Positions 6,492 through 13,852 of a DNA stretch of 64,000 nucleotides are shown in pieces. The position numbers and the translations under genes are program-made. Below the pieces are notes generated by a model. The model saw only the letters and a program-made list of their open reading frames with translations, searched no databases and was not told the DNA's origin. Position 1 is the first letter of the stretch. Every line of letters begins with the position of its first letter. The stretch is taken from positions 483,946-547,945 of the forward strand of contig PASP01000004.1 in the NCBI GenBank assembly GCA_002712005.1. Direction: 5' to 3'. This DNA is from Halobacteriovoraceae bacterium (GTDB taxonomy: Bacteria > Bdellovibrionota > Bacteriovoracia > Bacteriovoracales > Bacteriovoracaceae).

Positions 6492-7172
6492 TCAAACTTC
6501 TTCAAAACCTATTTTAATTTTAGAGCGAAAACCTTCAAAAGTATCTAAGATTACAATATCTCGAATATCCCCAATCGGTAGAATTACATGCTCCTCCTTC
6601 TTAGAATCTCTAATCCTTAGCCTATACTCCGCCTGATGAGAGAAACGAGAAGGCTTAACTCTTCCAACTTCATTTGACCTTATTGGGAACTTTTCAATAT
6701 CTCTATATACAAGAGGACCACCATCAACTTGTAAATCTAATTGCTTAGCAGAGTTATTGACTCTATCTAAGAAAGTCTTTACATCATGTATAAAACAAAC
6801 AGCATCGCCAAAAGTTCTCATATTATCGCTATAAAGGAATTTTCGAGTAAGTTCTTCAGAAGTCGTTCCTTGAGATACACTAACCTCTTTTCCGTAAAGA
6901 CCGAACATACAAAACACCTTAATTCCACCTGATAAACTTAGGCTTACATCAGAACAAACCCCAAGCAACTCCTTTCCATACAATACCTTATAACCCTCTT
7001 TGGAATTTAAAGTGAAAGTTCCTTCCGAATTATCAAACATCTCATCTAAGTCATCACAATCATTTCTATAAAACGATATATCATTCATATAAAGATCACC
7101 TTTTAAAAAGTCATCTAGATATTCTTTTTTCAATATTTTTATAAGACCAAACAATCGTATATTTTTTGACAT
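6492..7172 (-). CDS. hypothetical protein
   Basis: A 226-residue soluble protein with no signal peptide or membrane segment. Recognisable pieces are an N-terminal stretch with DLYMNDISFYRND and D/E-rich sequence (DDLDEMFDNSEG), a central conserved-looking KVFCMFGLYG, and RFSHQAEYRLRI near residue 185. Such patterns occur in uncharacterised phage and accessory proteins, but I do not recognise the family. It is flanked on both sides by copies of the same short palindrome (6471-6485 and 7229-7243), so it may have been transferred as a unit. An AGG lies 9 bases before the start. Confidence 0.6.
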   Translation of the reverse strand: MSKNIRLFGLIKILKKEYLDDFLKGDLYMNDISFYRNDCDDLDEMFDNSEGTFTLNSKEGYKVLYGKELLGVCSDVSLSLSGGIKVFCMFGLYGKEVSVSQGTTSEELTRKFLYSDNMRTFGDAVCFIHDVKTFLDRVNNSAKQLDLQVDGGPLVYRDIEKFPIRSNEVGRVKPSRFSHQAEYRLRIRDSKKEEHVILPIGDIRDIVILDTFEGFRSKIKIGFEEV

Positions 7173-7228
7173 TAGAAAAAACCTAATTTTATTAATAATT
7201 CGCTTGAATCATTCAAACCACTTCAAAA

Positions 7229-7243
7229 AAGTGCCATGCACTT
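7229..7243. repeat. dispersed palindrome, copy 3 (AAGTGC-CAT-GCACTT)
   Basis: Its arms are the same as those at 3633-3647. It lies directly downstream of the GyrI-like gene. Confidence 0.6.
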
Positions 7244-7245
7244 CT

Positions 7246-7686
7246 TTACTTTATTCCAATATAAACTTTAATGCGACTTGGTTCATCGTAAAGCTCGAAG
7301 TCTGTTTTATAGAGGCGTTCATACTCTGATTTTTCATCCGAAAAGTAATTCCAAATATCAGTCCAAGCTTGAATCACGACCTGGGGCATTTCTCCCTGTG
7401 CAGAAAAGACGAGATATCTTCCCGATTCAATCACTACAGATTCCGTTGCTTCAACTTTCTTTTCAGATGCGGCAGTTACATTAAATTCTCCAGAATGATC
7501 AGAGTCATAGGATGAATAAACACCGTAAATAGCTTCCGCTTCACCAAGTAGAGGAGAAACTTTAGAAGAAAAGCTTGTCCATAGATCACCTATTTTTGCA
7601 GTCTCTTGATTCATCTCATTTTTATTCATTGTACGAATACTAAGACCATAAACGGTTTTAGGTTGTTTTATTATTTCTAGCTTCAT
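7246..7686 (-). CDS. GyrI-like / AraC effector-binding domain protein
   Basis: A 146-residue stand-alone effector-binding domain of the kind fused to AraC and MerR regulators and found alone in GyrI/SbmC-like proteins. Seen are MKLEIIKQPKTVYGLSIRT at the N-terminus, the central IYGVYSSYDSDHSGEFNV, and the C-terminal WTDIWNYFSDEKSEYERLYKTDFELYD, which alternates in the way characteristic of the SHV fold. Known members bind small hydrophobic ligands or toxins. AGAGGTAAT directly before the ATG at 7686 favours this start over one 7 codons upstream. It is probably monocistronic. Confidence 0.75.
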   Translation of the reverse strand: MKLEIIKQPKTVYGLSIRTMNKNEMNQETAKIGDLWTSFSSKVSPLLGEAEAIYGVYSSYDSDHSGEFNVTAASEKKVEATESVVIESGRYLVFSAQGEMPQVVIQAWTDIWNYFSDEKSEYERLYKTDFELYDEPSRIKVYIGIK

Positions 7687-8026
7687 AAAAATTACCTCTT
7701 CTATCACTCCATACTTTATCTCAGAAATTATAAGTAAATATTTTGCTTAATTACAAATATCAAATCGTAAGCTTCCTAGATAGTTGATAATAGCACCTAG
7801 TCCTGCCTGTACATATGATCAACGACATAAGTACTCAATTTCACGAACAAATCATCTCTCTAAACACGAAAGACGAGATCCCATGCTGACAAGTGAATAA
7901 CGATAAAGACCATTACTGCTTAAAAGCCGTAAATTATTTAAACACCCCTGTAAAATGTGACTTAACTTCACAATCTACCTCATTTTTCGTTTAACATTAG
8001 AAAAACAATGAATAAGGAGACCTCAG
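7687..8026. other. 340-bp intergenic region, no feature recognised
   Basis: A+T-rich sequence between divergent genes. It presumably holds both promoters, but no box is convincing, and no ORF or RNA is seen. Confidence 0.5.
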
Positions 8027-8476
8027 ATGAAAACCATTATCGCATCATTAATTATGCTCTCTTGCACTTCTGTATTTAGCCAAAGCCTACTTGAGGGTAA
8101 CAATACTGCATCCTTCGTTTCATCTAAGGATTTTCAAGATGGCCATATGAGAAAAGTAGGAGCTCTTAACAAAAAAGGTGACTTAGTTTATGTTGAAGTT
8201 CTTGATAGTGAAGATATGACATGTGTAACTATGCCCACTGAAGCTAATTTTGATGAGACATTACTTTGCGAAGAAGGTTATGAAAATAATCATGCACCAC
8301 AAGCGGATCGCTTCCTTTTAAATATCAAATCTATTACAGCTAACAAAAGCTACTTAGAAGTTCTTTACCTTGATAGCCATCCTTGGGGACAAATTAATAA
8401 GTTTCAAAATGGAGAAGGTAGAGAAGAATTACTTAAGAAAAGCATTTCTCTTTCCTTTATTGTAGATAAAAATTAA
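8027..8476 (+). CDS. small secreted hypothetical protein
   Basis: A 149-residue protein with a clear signal peptide (MKTIIASLIMLSCTSVFS, cleavage near residue 18-19). Two cysteines (CVTMP and LLCEEGYEN) about 20 residues apart probably form a disulphide in the mature protein. The rest is a mixed polar sequence with beta-like stretches and no known domain. AAGGAGA lies 11 bases before the ATG. A strong terminator follows, so the gene is a single transcription unit. Confidence 0.75.
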   Translation: MKTIIASLIMLSCTSVFSQSLLEGNNTASFVSSKDFQDGHMRKVGALNKKGDLVYVEVLDSEDMTCVTMPTEANFDETLLCEEGYENNHAPQADRFLLNIKSITANKSYLEVLYLDSHPWGQINKFQNGEGREELLKKSISLSFIVDKN

Positions 8477-8491
8477 TTATAAGAATCTTAG

Positions 8492-8529
8492 AAGAGGGCT
8501 ATTTACAATGGCCCTCTTTGTTTCTTTAA
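8492..8529 (+). terminator. intrinsic terminator
   Basis: A perfect 8-bp stem AAGAGGGC / GCCCTCTT (8492-8499, 8511-8518) is followed by a T-rich tail. Confidence 0.9.
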
Positions 8530-8544
8530 TACCCTAGCACACGA

Positions 8545-9264
8545 TCATAAGACTTCAGATCCGATTTTATTTAAAACTTCCCTGTGCCATTTTTTGATCT
8601 TACCGTAAAACCCCAGTCTTATAAGAGTTGAAAGGAACATCTTGGGATGCTCTCTCATTCTCTCTTTCAAAAGTGAGACTATAGTATTAGAAAAATTATT
8701 TGCTGGAACTTCACGATAAACTTTCAAAATTAAATCTTCAGGTAAAAGATAACTCCATAGCCCCGCTACATCTAAGCCTGCCCCCATATGGAGAAATTTA
8801 AGTTCAGAGGAGCCTGAATTGGCCATTCCAATCGCATCATGTAGTGAAATCATTTCTGAGATAATACTAATTTCTGTATTGGAAAAGCTACGTTGACACA
8901 TTTGACTTGCACAGTTTGCACCAGCAACTTCAAAAGTAACAGAAGAAGAACTTTGATTTAAACCTATATCATGCAGAAAAGAGCCCACAAAAAAGACCTC
9001 ATCATCGATCTTCTTTTTTTCAATATTAGCAAAAATTTTCCCAAAGAAGTAGGATCGAATGCAATGAGCGGCAATAGCTGGATCATATATCTCATTCCCC
9101 TTCTCGATAACTTCAGTAATTCTTCTACTATCTGGAATAGAAAAGTTTAAATCAAGGGAAACACCATTAGCTGAAGAAAACTTCTGTTGGAAGAGGTAAC
9201 GAGTTTTTTCAAAATCCATTCTCAGCATTTCTTTTATAACAAAACACTTGCTTGGAGCTTTCAT
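8545..9264 (-). CDS. HD-domain protein, cyanamide hydratase-like
   Basis: A 239-residue HD-superfamily protein. The metal ligands are His67 (AHCIRSYFFG), His98-Asp99 (FLHDIGL) and His142 (ISLHDAIG), with FEVAGANCA between them. This order and spacing resembles the cyanamide hydratase / isonitrile-degrading branch of HD proteins rather than nucleotide phosphohydrolases. The start at 9264 follows AAAAGGAATAAA, so a 5-codon-longer form is less likely. It is divergent from a GlxA-type regulator, which may control it. The substrate is unknown. Confidence 0.75.
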   Translation of the reverse strand: MKAPSKCFVIKEMLRMDFEKTRYLFQQKFSSANGVSLDLNFSIPDSRRITEVIEKGNEIYDPAIAAHCIRSYFFGKIFANIEKKKIDDEVFFVGSFLHDIGLNQSSSSVTFEVAGANCASQMCQRSFSNTEISIISEMISLHDAIGMANSGSSELKFLHMGAGLDVAGLWSYLLPEDLILKVYREVPANNFSNTIVSLLKERMREHPKMFLSTLIRLGFYGKIKKWHREVLNKIGSEVL

Positions 9265-9311
9265 TTTATTCCTTTTCATAAGATTAGAGATAAACAGACT
9301 TTACGATAAAC

Positions 9312-9340
9312 TTGCCGAAGGCAACATTGTCGTATATGAC
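9312..9340 (+). promoter_or_regulatory. possible promoter of the GlxA-like regulator
   Basis: TTGCCG (9312-9317), a 17-base spacer and TATGAC (9335-9340) lie 7 bases before the ATG at 9348. The match is moderate and would again imply a leaderless mRNA. Confidence 0.35.
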
Positions 9341-9347
9341 ATATTTA

Positions 9348-10241
9348 ATGAAAAAGACGTCAACCTTGCGAAACATATATTTTCTTGAAGTAAATAATTA
9401 TTTAAAGAGTTCTTTCTATATTTTGAAAGACCACTGCCAAATTTTAGAAATGCTTGAGGCAAGGAATAAGTACAAGGTTTCAAAAGTTAACCAAAGAAAA
9501 AAGTTGGAAAAGATATCTTCAACCGATATCCTTATCATACCACCAACTCTTACTAGTCCTACTAAAGTTTCATTTGAATTAAATATTATTAATCAATTTA
9601 TAGACCAAGGTTGTCGTATATTCGCTCTTTGTGGTGGAGTCTATTATTTAGCTACCATGGGGCTACTTGATAATAAATACGCTACAACCCATTTTTTCTT
9701 TGAGAAAGATTTCAAGATAATGTTTCCTAAAATTAAGTTCGACTGTTCCAAGATTTCGATCACACATAAAAAAGTTACAACTCTAGGTGGAATATATTCA
9801 ATTCTCGACATGCTTTGTATTTTAGTCCTTAAAGACGAAGGTAGAGCTTTTGCAGCAAAATATAATCTTTTTTGTGTCGGACATGGAATAAGAAAAGAAC
9901 AAATTAAAAACTTCGACTCAATAAAAAATTCATCTAAAATAAAAGTTTTATTTTCTGGCCATGAACTTCCAATTACCCTTGAAGATCTTGCTAATGGAAT
10001 GGGAATGAGTATAAGAACAGCACAGCGTTATCTTCGTAAAGAATTCAATGAAACTTTTAGAGAACTCTATGACCAGTACAGAGCTATGCTTATTGAAGAA
10101 TACTTAGCACAAGGTCTCCGACTTCAAGAGATTGCCTATAAAATCGGTATTAACGATGAGTCAGCCTTTTCTCAGTTTTTTAAAAAAATGTTTAAAACAA
10201 GCTATCGCAATTATAAAGAACAGTATCTTCTTAATCTTTAG
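9348..10241 (+). CDS. GlxA-type transcriptional regulator (DJ-1/PfpI + AraC HTH)
   Basis: A 297-residue regulator. Residues about 10-180 form a DJ-1/PfpI-like glutaminase-fold domain, with ILIIPPT and the nucleophile-elbow-like ALCGGVYYLATMGLLD. Residues about 200-297 form an AraC DNA-binding domain with two helix-turn-helix motifs (ITLEDLANGMGMSIRTAQRY and LQEIAYKIGINDESAFSQFF). The start at 9348 (MKKTSTLRNIYFLEV) matches the expected beginning of the DJ-1 fold. A TTG at 9312 has no ribosome site and looks like a -35 box. It is divergent from the HD-domain gene, its likely target. Confidence 0.85.
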   Translation: MKKTSTLRNIYFLEVNNYLKSSFYILKDHCQILEMLEARNKYKVSKVNQRKKLEKISSTDILIIPPTLTSPTKVSFELNIINQFIDQGCRIFALCGGVYYLATMGLLDNKYATTHFFFEKDFKIMFPKIKFDCSKISITHKKVTTLGGIYSILDMLCILVLKDEGRAFAAKYNLFCVGHGIRKEQIKNFDSIKNSSKIKVLFSGHELPITLEDLANGMGMSIRTAQRYLRKEFNETFRELYDQYRAMLIEEYLAQGLRLQEIAYKIGINDESAFSQFFKKMFKTSYRNYKEQYLLNL

Positions 10242-10264
10242 CCTAGGTTCGTTTACTTTTAAAA

Positions 10265-10834
10265 TTAAGAGCAACCCATCATTTGTTTCTTATAAGACAA
10301 GGCCGTCGTTTGAACTTTACGTGCATAATTCTTTATAGCTGGTTTATTCTTATAAGATCCTCTTTTGAATCCAGTATTTCCTTCGTGATAAGCGAGATAT
10401 AATTTATAAGCATCATAGCGTGAAATCCCTAGTCTCTTTACGGAGCGATTTAAATACCAACCAATAAAGTCAACAGAGTCTTCAAAACTAGATCTTAGGG
10501 CCGCCCAATTTTTGGTCTTCTCTACATACTCCAACCATGTTGCATCAAGAGCTTGTGAATACCCATAGGCTGAAGAAATTCTTCTTCCTAGAAGTCCATC
10601 GACAAATGATTTTTTAAGCGGTGGTTTTGCATTATGAATAAATTTAGACTCATGATAAATGATGGAAAGAATAGTATAAGTTGGAATCTTCCACTTCTTA
10701 GCGGCTACATCAAGTGGCCTAATCCATTCCCCTTTCTCTCTTAGCAACGAACATGCATTTGCGCGAACCTGAGGTGGTCTAGTCGCACATCCGACTAAAG
10801 AAATTAATAAAAACAGAAAAATAAGCCTCATCAT
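10265..10834 (-). CDS. lipoprotein lytic transglycosylase (SLT-like)
   Basis: A 189-residue lipoprotein with an N-terminal signal and lipobox (LISLVGC, then ATRPP). The SLT/lysozyme-like domain is seen as ILSIIYHESKFIHNAKPP with the catalytic Glu in the HES motif, then SAYGYSQALDATWLEY, and finally YLAYHEGNTGFKRGSY. This order is standard for family 1-type lytic transglycosylases, which cleave peptidoglycan glycan strands. The protein should be membrane-anchored and face the periplasm. The ATG at 10834 or 10831 is preferred over an upstream TTG. It is convergent with the GlxA-like gene. Confidence 0.85.
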   Translation of the reverse strand: MMRLIFLFLLISLVGCATRPPQVRANACSLLREKGEWIRPLDVAAKKWKIPTYTILSIIYHESKFIHNAKPPLKKSFVDGLLGRRISSAYGYSQALDATWLEYVEKTKNWAALRSSFEDSVDFIGWYLNRSVKRLGISRYDAYKLYLAYHEGNTGFKRGSYKNKPAIKNYARKVQTTALSYKKQMMGCS

Positions 10835-10953
10835 AATAAGATTGATCGGCAAATTTTTCCGCTTTCTTTAGAACCCAATAAAATTAAGTAGATATGCTTT
10901 TGATTTAAGTTAAACGAAGATCAACTTTTCTTTAACTATTGGCTTCACTTCTT

Positions 10954-10959
10954 TAGAAT
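10954..10959 (+). promoter_or_regulatory. -10 box of a leaderless gene
   Basis: TAGAAT ends 7 bases before the ATG at 10967. TTTAAC at 10931-10936 is a candidate -35 with 17-bp spacing. There is no Shine-Dalgarno. Confidence 0.5.
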
Positions 10960-10966
10960 TCTATTT

Positions 10967-11692
10967 ATGAAAAAAATTCTATTCTTAGGCTTAGGTCATT
11001 TAGGTACATTCTTTATTAGCCAAAATAAAGGTCACGAAATTATTGGAACAAATCGAAGTGGTGAATCCGACTTTGAAATTCCTATTATTTCCTACCAACT
11101 GGGAGCACGATGGGATGGCCCTAGGAAATTTGATATTATCATCATTTCGTTTCCTCCGACGCAGGAATATGCAGAGAATCTAAAAATACTCTTATCTGAT
11201 CTAAAGCCTTTTCAGAAGATCATTTTTGTAAGCTCAACTTCTGTTTTTGGCAATGGAATGGTCTCAGAGTTAAGCCCTCAAACTGGACAAACAAGAAATG
11301 CACAGGAACTCATAGAGTGCGAGTCTTTGATAAAGAGTTTCAACAATCACGTCATCATTAGACCTGGTGGTTTAATTGATGAACATAGACATCCTCGTCG
11401 TTTCTTTGAAAATAGAACTCATATTAAAAAATCTAAAACTCAAGTAAATCTAGTTCATACCTATGACGTAGCCTCTTTTATCCATTTTGCTATCGATCAA
11501 GGAATTACGAATGAAGATTTTAATTTGATCTGTGATGATCATCCGACTAAAGAAGAGTTCTATGGATCGTTTCATCATCATCTCGATTATGACTCGCAAG
11601 GCTCAGAAACAAGAATCCTTAGCAATAGGAAAAGTAAAGAATTTGGTTTCGAATACAAATTTAGTACTTTGGAATGGACTCAACACTCTTAA
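10967..11692 (+). CDS. NAD(P)-binding epimerase-like protein (YeeZ-like atypical SDR)
   Basis: A 241-residue protein with an N-terminal Rossmann fold (MKKILFLGLGHLGTFF; the glycine pattern GLGHLG is typical of atypical SDRs). It also has IIFVSSTSVFGNG near residue 87 and IIRPGGLIDEHRHP near residue 132, both characteristic of the NAD-dependent epimerase/dehydratase superfamily. The VSSTSVFG segment takes the place of the usual catalytic region, and no full YxxxK is evident. The role is unknown, with reduction of a small nucleotide sugar or polyol possible. It is transcribed alone from a probable leaderless promoter. Confidence 0.75.
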   Translation: MKKILFLGLGHLGTFFISQNKGHEIIGTNRSGESDFEIPIISYQLGARWDGPRKFDIIIISFPPTQEYAENLKILLSDLKPFQKIIFVSSTSVFGNGMVSELSPQTGQTRNAQELIECESLIKSFNNHVIIRPGGLIDEHRHPRRFFENRTHIKKSKTQVNLVHTYDVASFIHFAIDQGITNEDFNLICDDHPTKEEFYGSFHHHLDYDSQGSETRILSNRKSKEFGFEYKFSTLEWTQHS

Positions 11693-11719
11693 AAATTAGA
11701 AGTCAGAAAGTAGCAATAC

Positions 11720-12508
11720 TTAAAAGGAATAAGATTTAATCAAATCCTTCTCCTCTTCTCTAAGAGTCAGAATCTCAGGTCCCTTTTCAGTAATAGCAAT
11801 GGTATGTTCATATTGTGCTGAAAGCTTTCTGTCTTTAGTGAGAATTGTCCAGCCATCAGCTAGTTCTTCAATGGCCGCCCCGCCAAGATTTACCATGGGC
11901 TCAATAGTAAAGGTCATCCCCTTTTCTATTTTGAGCCCTTTATTCTTTTTTCCATAGTGAAGAACTTGAGGCTCTTCATGCATATTCTTTCCAATCCCAT
12001 GACCACAAAACTCTTTTACAATACTGTAACCATTCTTGATTGCATGCCTATGAATTTGAAAACCTATATCACCTAATCTTTTACCTTCAAAGGCTTGCTC
12101 AATTCCTCTATAAAGACACTCTTGGGTAACTTTACATAAGCGAATCGCTTCTTCATTACAATTGCCTACAAAATACATACGTGAAGTATCTGCTATGAAT
12201 CCATACTTCTTCACGGTTACATCAAGATTTAAGATATCTCCCTCTTTAAGAATCTCATTTGGAGAAGGTACCCCGTGACAAACAACTTCATTGATTGAGC
12301 TGTTTAGAGCAAATTTAAATCCATACTGACCAATAGAAGATGGGATTGCATCATAGTCACCCCTTATCCACTGCTCCACTTCTTTAGCAATTTCATAGGT
12401 TGAAATTCCTGGCCGAACCGTATCAATTAAACGAGTTAGGATTTCAGCGGCTATCTTTCCTGTTTTTCGAAATTGAATGAGATCACTCTCAGATTTCAAA
12501 AGAATCAT
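11720..12508 (-). CDS. map: type I methionine aminopeptidase
   Basis: A 262-residue enzyme that removes the initiator methionine from nascent proteins. The five metal ligands are visible: two Asp in LNLDVTVKKYGFIADTS, His in EFCGHGIGKNMHEEP, Glu in FTIEPMVN and Glu in YEHTIAIT. The length is normal for a bacterial type I enzyme without an N-terminal zinc extension. Its ATG overlaps the stop of a ParD-like gene as ATGA, so the two are translated from one mRNA. This pairing means the aminopeptidase is probably an accessory paralogue rather than the housekeeping copy (inference). Confidence 0.93.
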   Translation of the reverse strand: MILLKSESDLIQFRKTGKIAAEILTRLIDTVRPGISTYEIAKEVEQWIRGDYDAIPSSIGQYGFKFALNSSINEVVCHGVPSPNEILKEGDILNLDVTVKKYGFIADTSRMYFVGNCNEEAIRLCKVTQECLYRGIEQAFEGKRLGDIGFQIHRHAIKNGYSIVKEFCGHGIGKNMHEEPQVLHYGKKNKGLKIEKGMTFTIEPMVNLGGAAIEELADGWTILTKDRKLSAQYEHTIAITEKGPEILTLREEEKDLIKSYSF

Positions 12509-12723
12509 TTCTTCTTGGCCTTTTTAATGAGGCCTTCAATTTTAAGAGATTTATTAAGAAGAAGCATTTTAAGAAGGTCATGGTAACAGAGATGAGGATG
12601 AATTTCTGCTAAAAGGCCAATTTTTAACCAATGCTCTGCTTGTCCATTCAACGAACGATCAAAGGACTGAGAAGCTTTTCTTAATTCTTCATGTATCTCA
12701 TCTGATATTTTCACTATTCCCAT
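12505..12723 (-). CDS. ParD-like antitoxin-family protein
   Basis: A 72-residue protein of the ParD_like family. An N-terminal ribbon-helix-helix-type segment (MGIVKISDEIHEELRKAS) is followed by the family signature SLNGQAEHWLKIGLLAE and a basic C-terminus. Despite the name there is no toxin partner; the coupled downstream gene is methionine aminopeptidase, an association I recall from other proteobacteria. It could regulate the operon or bind the ribosome or enzyme. No Shine-Dalgarno is present; an extended -10 lies 6 bases before the ATG. Confidence 0.8.
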   Translation of the reverse strand: MGIVKISDEIHEELRKASQSFDRSLNGQAEHWLKIGLLAEIHPHLCYHDLLKMLLLNKSLKIEGLIKKAKKK

Positions 12724-12729
12724 ATATGT

Positions 12730-12738
12730 TTTATAGCA
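12730..12738 (-). promoter_or_regulatory. extended -10 of the leaderless parD-like/map operon
   Basis: On the minus strand TGC-TATAAA ends 6 bases before the ATG at 12723. Confidence 0.55.
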
Positions 12739-12792
12739 TTTTATATATTCACAGTAAATATAGCCTTTACTTTTTTTTACAGTCTCTATTCT

Positions 12793-13632
12793 TTATATTC
12801 TATGAAGATCCATCCTTAAAACCTGCCTTGGCCTTCCATTAGCAATCTCAGAAACACTATGAAGCCCGCGAGGATCTAAAATGACGATATCTCCAGGATC
12901 ACCCGTTAGTTCAATCAATTCATGTTCAATGCCCATATGACTTTTAAAGGACGATAATTCCTCTCCTTTAAACCAAGGTTCTTCTGAACACAATTTCTTG
13001 TATAGCTCAGTATGAGGAAATAGCGCCCTCTGAGTTAACAAATTTGTTTTCTGTCCAAAGCGATCTTTAAATTCTAAAACTAAACTCTCATCATAAAGAT
13101 GACTTTCCTCAGCAAGCCTCTGTGCATGATGGTGGGTGCCACTTATAATGAAAGTTCCTCCTCCCTTATGCTCAACCTTATCTAAGAAAATAAAAACGAA
13201 GTATGACCAAGGCAAATCCTCTCCTTGAAATCCTGGCTCATCTGCATGCCAGGAACCTTTCGGAATATGCCAATTTTCAATCGGAATGCCTGGCATACTC
13301 AAAAGCGAGTACCAAAGCTCTTGGGTTCCCCATAAATTAGAATCGAAAATCCCATTAACCTTATTTTTAATTTGTTCCTCAATAGAAACTAAGGCGTAGC
13401 TTTCCTTAAGATTTCTCATTATAGGATTCATTCCCGGCACTCTCCAAGTTCCGCGAAGACTTTCCGAAACAGGTATGCTCAAATCTATATGTAAAGTTTC
13501 CTTTAAATCTTTAGAGAAATTTGATTGAAGCTGAGAGAGATCTTCAGGATTTACGAAGCTCTTCAACCTCAAATATCCAAACGTTTTCAATTTTTTTAAC
13601 AAATCTGAGTTTTTTACGTCGCTATTTTTCAT
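12793..13632 (-). CDS. PhyH-family Fe(II)/2-oxoglutarate dioxygenase
   Basis: A 279-residue protein of the phytanoyl-CoA dioxygenase family. The iron facial triad is HxD in SWHADEPGFQG and a distal His in LDPRGLHSVSE, and the 2-oxoglutarate-binding Arg is in NGRPRQVLRMDLHRI. A glycine-rich loop HKGGGTFIISGTHHH is also typical. The enzymes hydroxylate diverse small molecules or lipids; the substrate here is unknown. The gene stands alone, divergent from the giant surface-protein gene. There is no Shine-Dalgarno, and an extended -10 (TGG-TAGATT) lies 7 bases before the ATG. Confidence 0.8.
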   Translation of the reverse strand: MKNSDVKNSDLLKKLKTFGYLRLKSFVNPEDLSQLQSNFSKDLKETLHIDLSIPVSESLRGTWRVPGMNPIMRNLKESYALVSIEEQIKNKVNGIFDSNLWGTQELWYSLLSMPGIPIENWHIPKGSWHADEPGFQGEDLPWSYFVFIFLDKVEHKGGGTFIISGTHHHAQRLAEESHLYDESLVLEFKDRFGQKTNLLTQRALFPHTELYKKLCSEEPWFKGEELSSFKSHMGIEHELIELTGDPGDIVILDPRGLHSVSEIANGRPRQVLRMDLHRI

Positions 13633-13639
13633 ATTTTCT

Positions 13640-13648
13640 AATCTACCA
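13640..13648 (-). promoter_or_regulatory. extended -10 of the leaderless PhyH gene
   Basis: On the minus strand TGG-TAGATT ends 7 bases before the ATG at 13632. Confidence 0.5.
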
Positions 13649-13852
13649 CGGGCCTTTTCAGGAGCAAATTAGACAAATCAAGTTGTAGAAAGGCCGTTTT
13701 GGCCGGAAATATGGTCACAATTTAAGCACTACTTCGGCCCTCAATAAAGTTAACCTACTGAAAAAAGGTATATTCTTCCTGCAAGGATAAAATACTCAAT
13801 ATCTCCTGTTATAAACCGACAAATATTGCATATATGCCCTCAAGGGAGTTTG

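Noticed and set aside
9312..9347. TTG start at 9312 for the GlxA-like regulator
   Set aside because: The domain begins at the ATG at 9348, there is no Shine-Dalgarno, and the TTG fits a -35 box with 17-bp spacing to TATGAC.
12505..12723. A type II toxin-antitoxin system at the ParD-like gene
   Set aside because: No ParE or other toxin is adjacent; the coupled partner is methionine aminopeptidase.
13826..13852. TTG start at 13826 for the giant gene
   Set aside because: There is no ribosome site before it, whereas AAGGGAG lies just before the TTG codons at 13853 and 13859, which also begin the hydrophobic segment.
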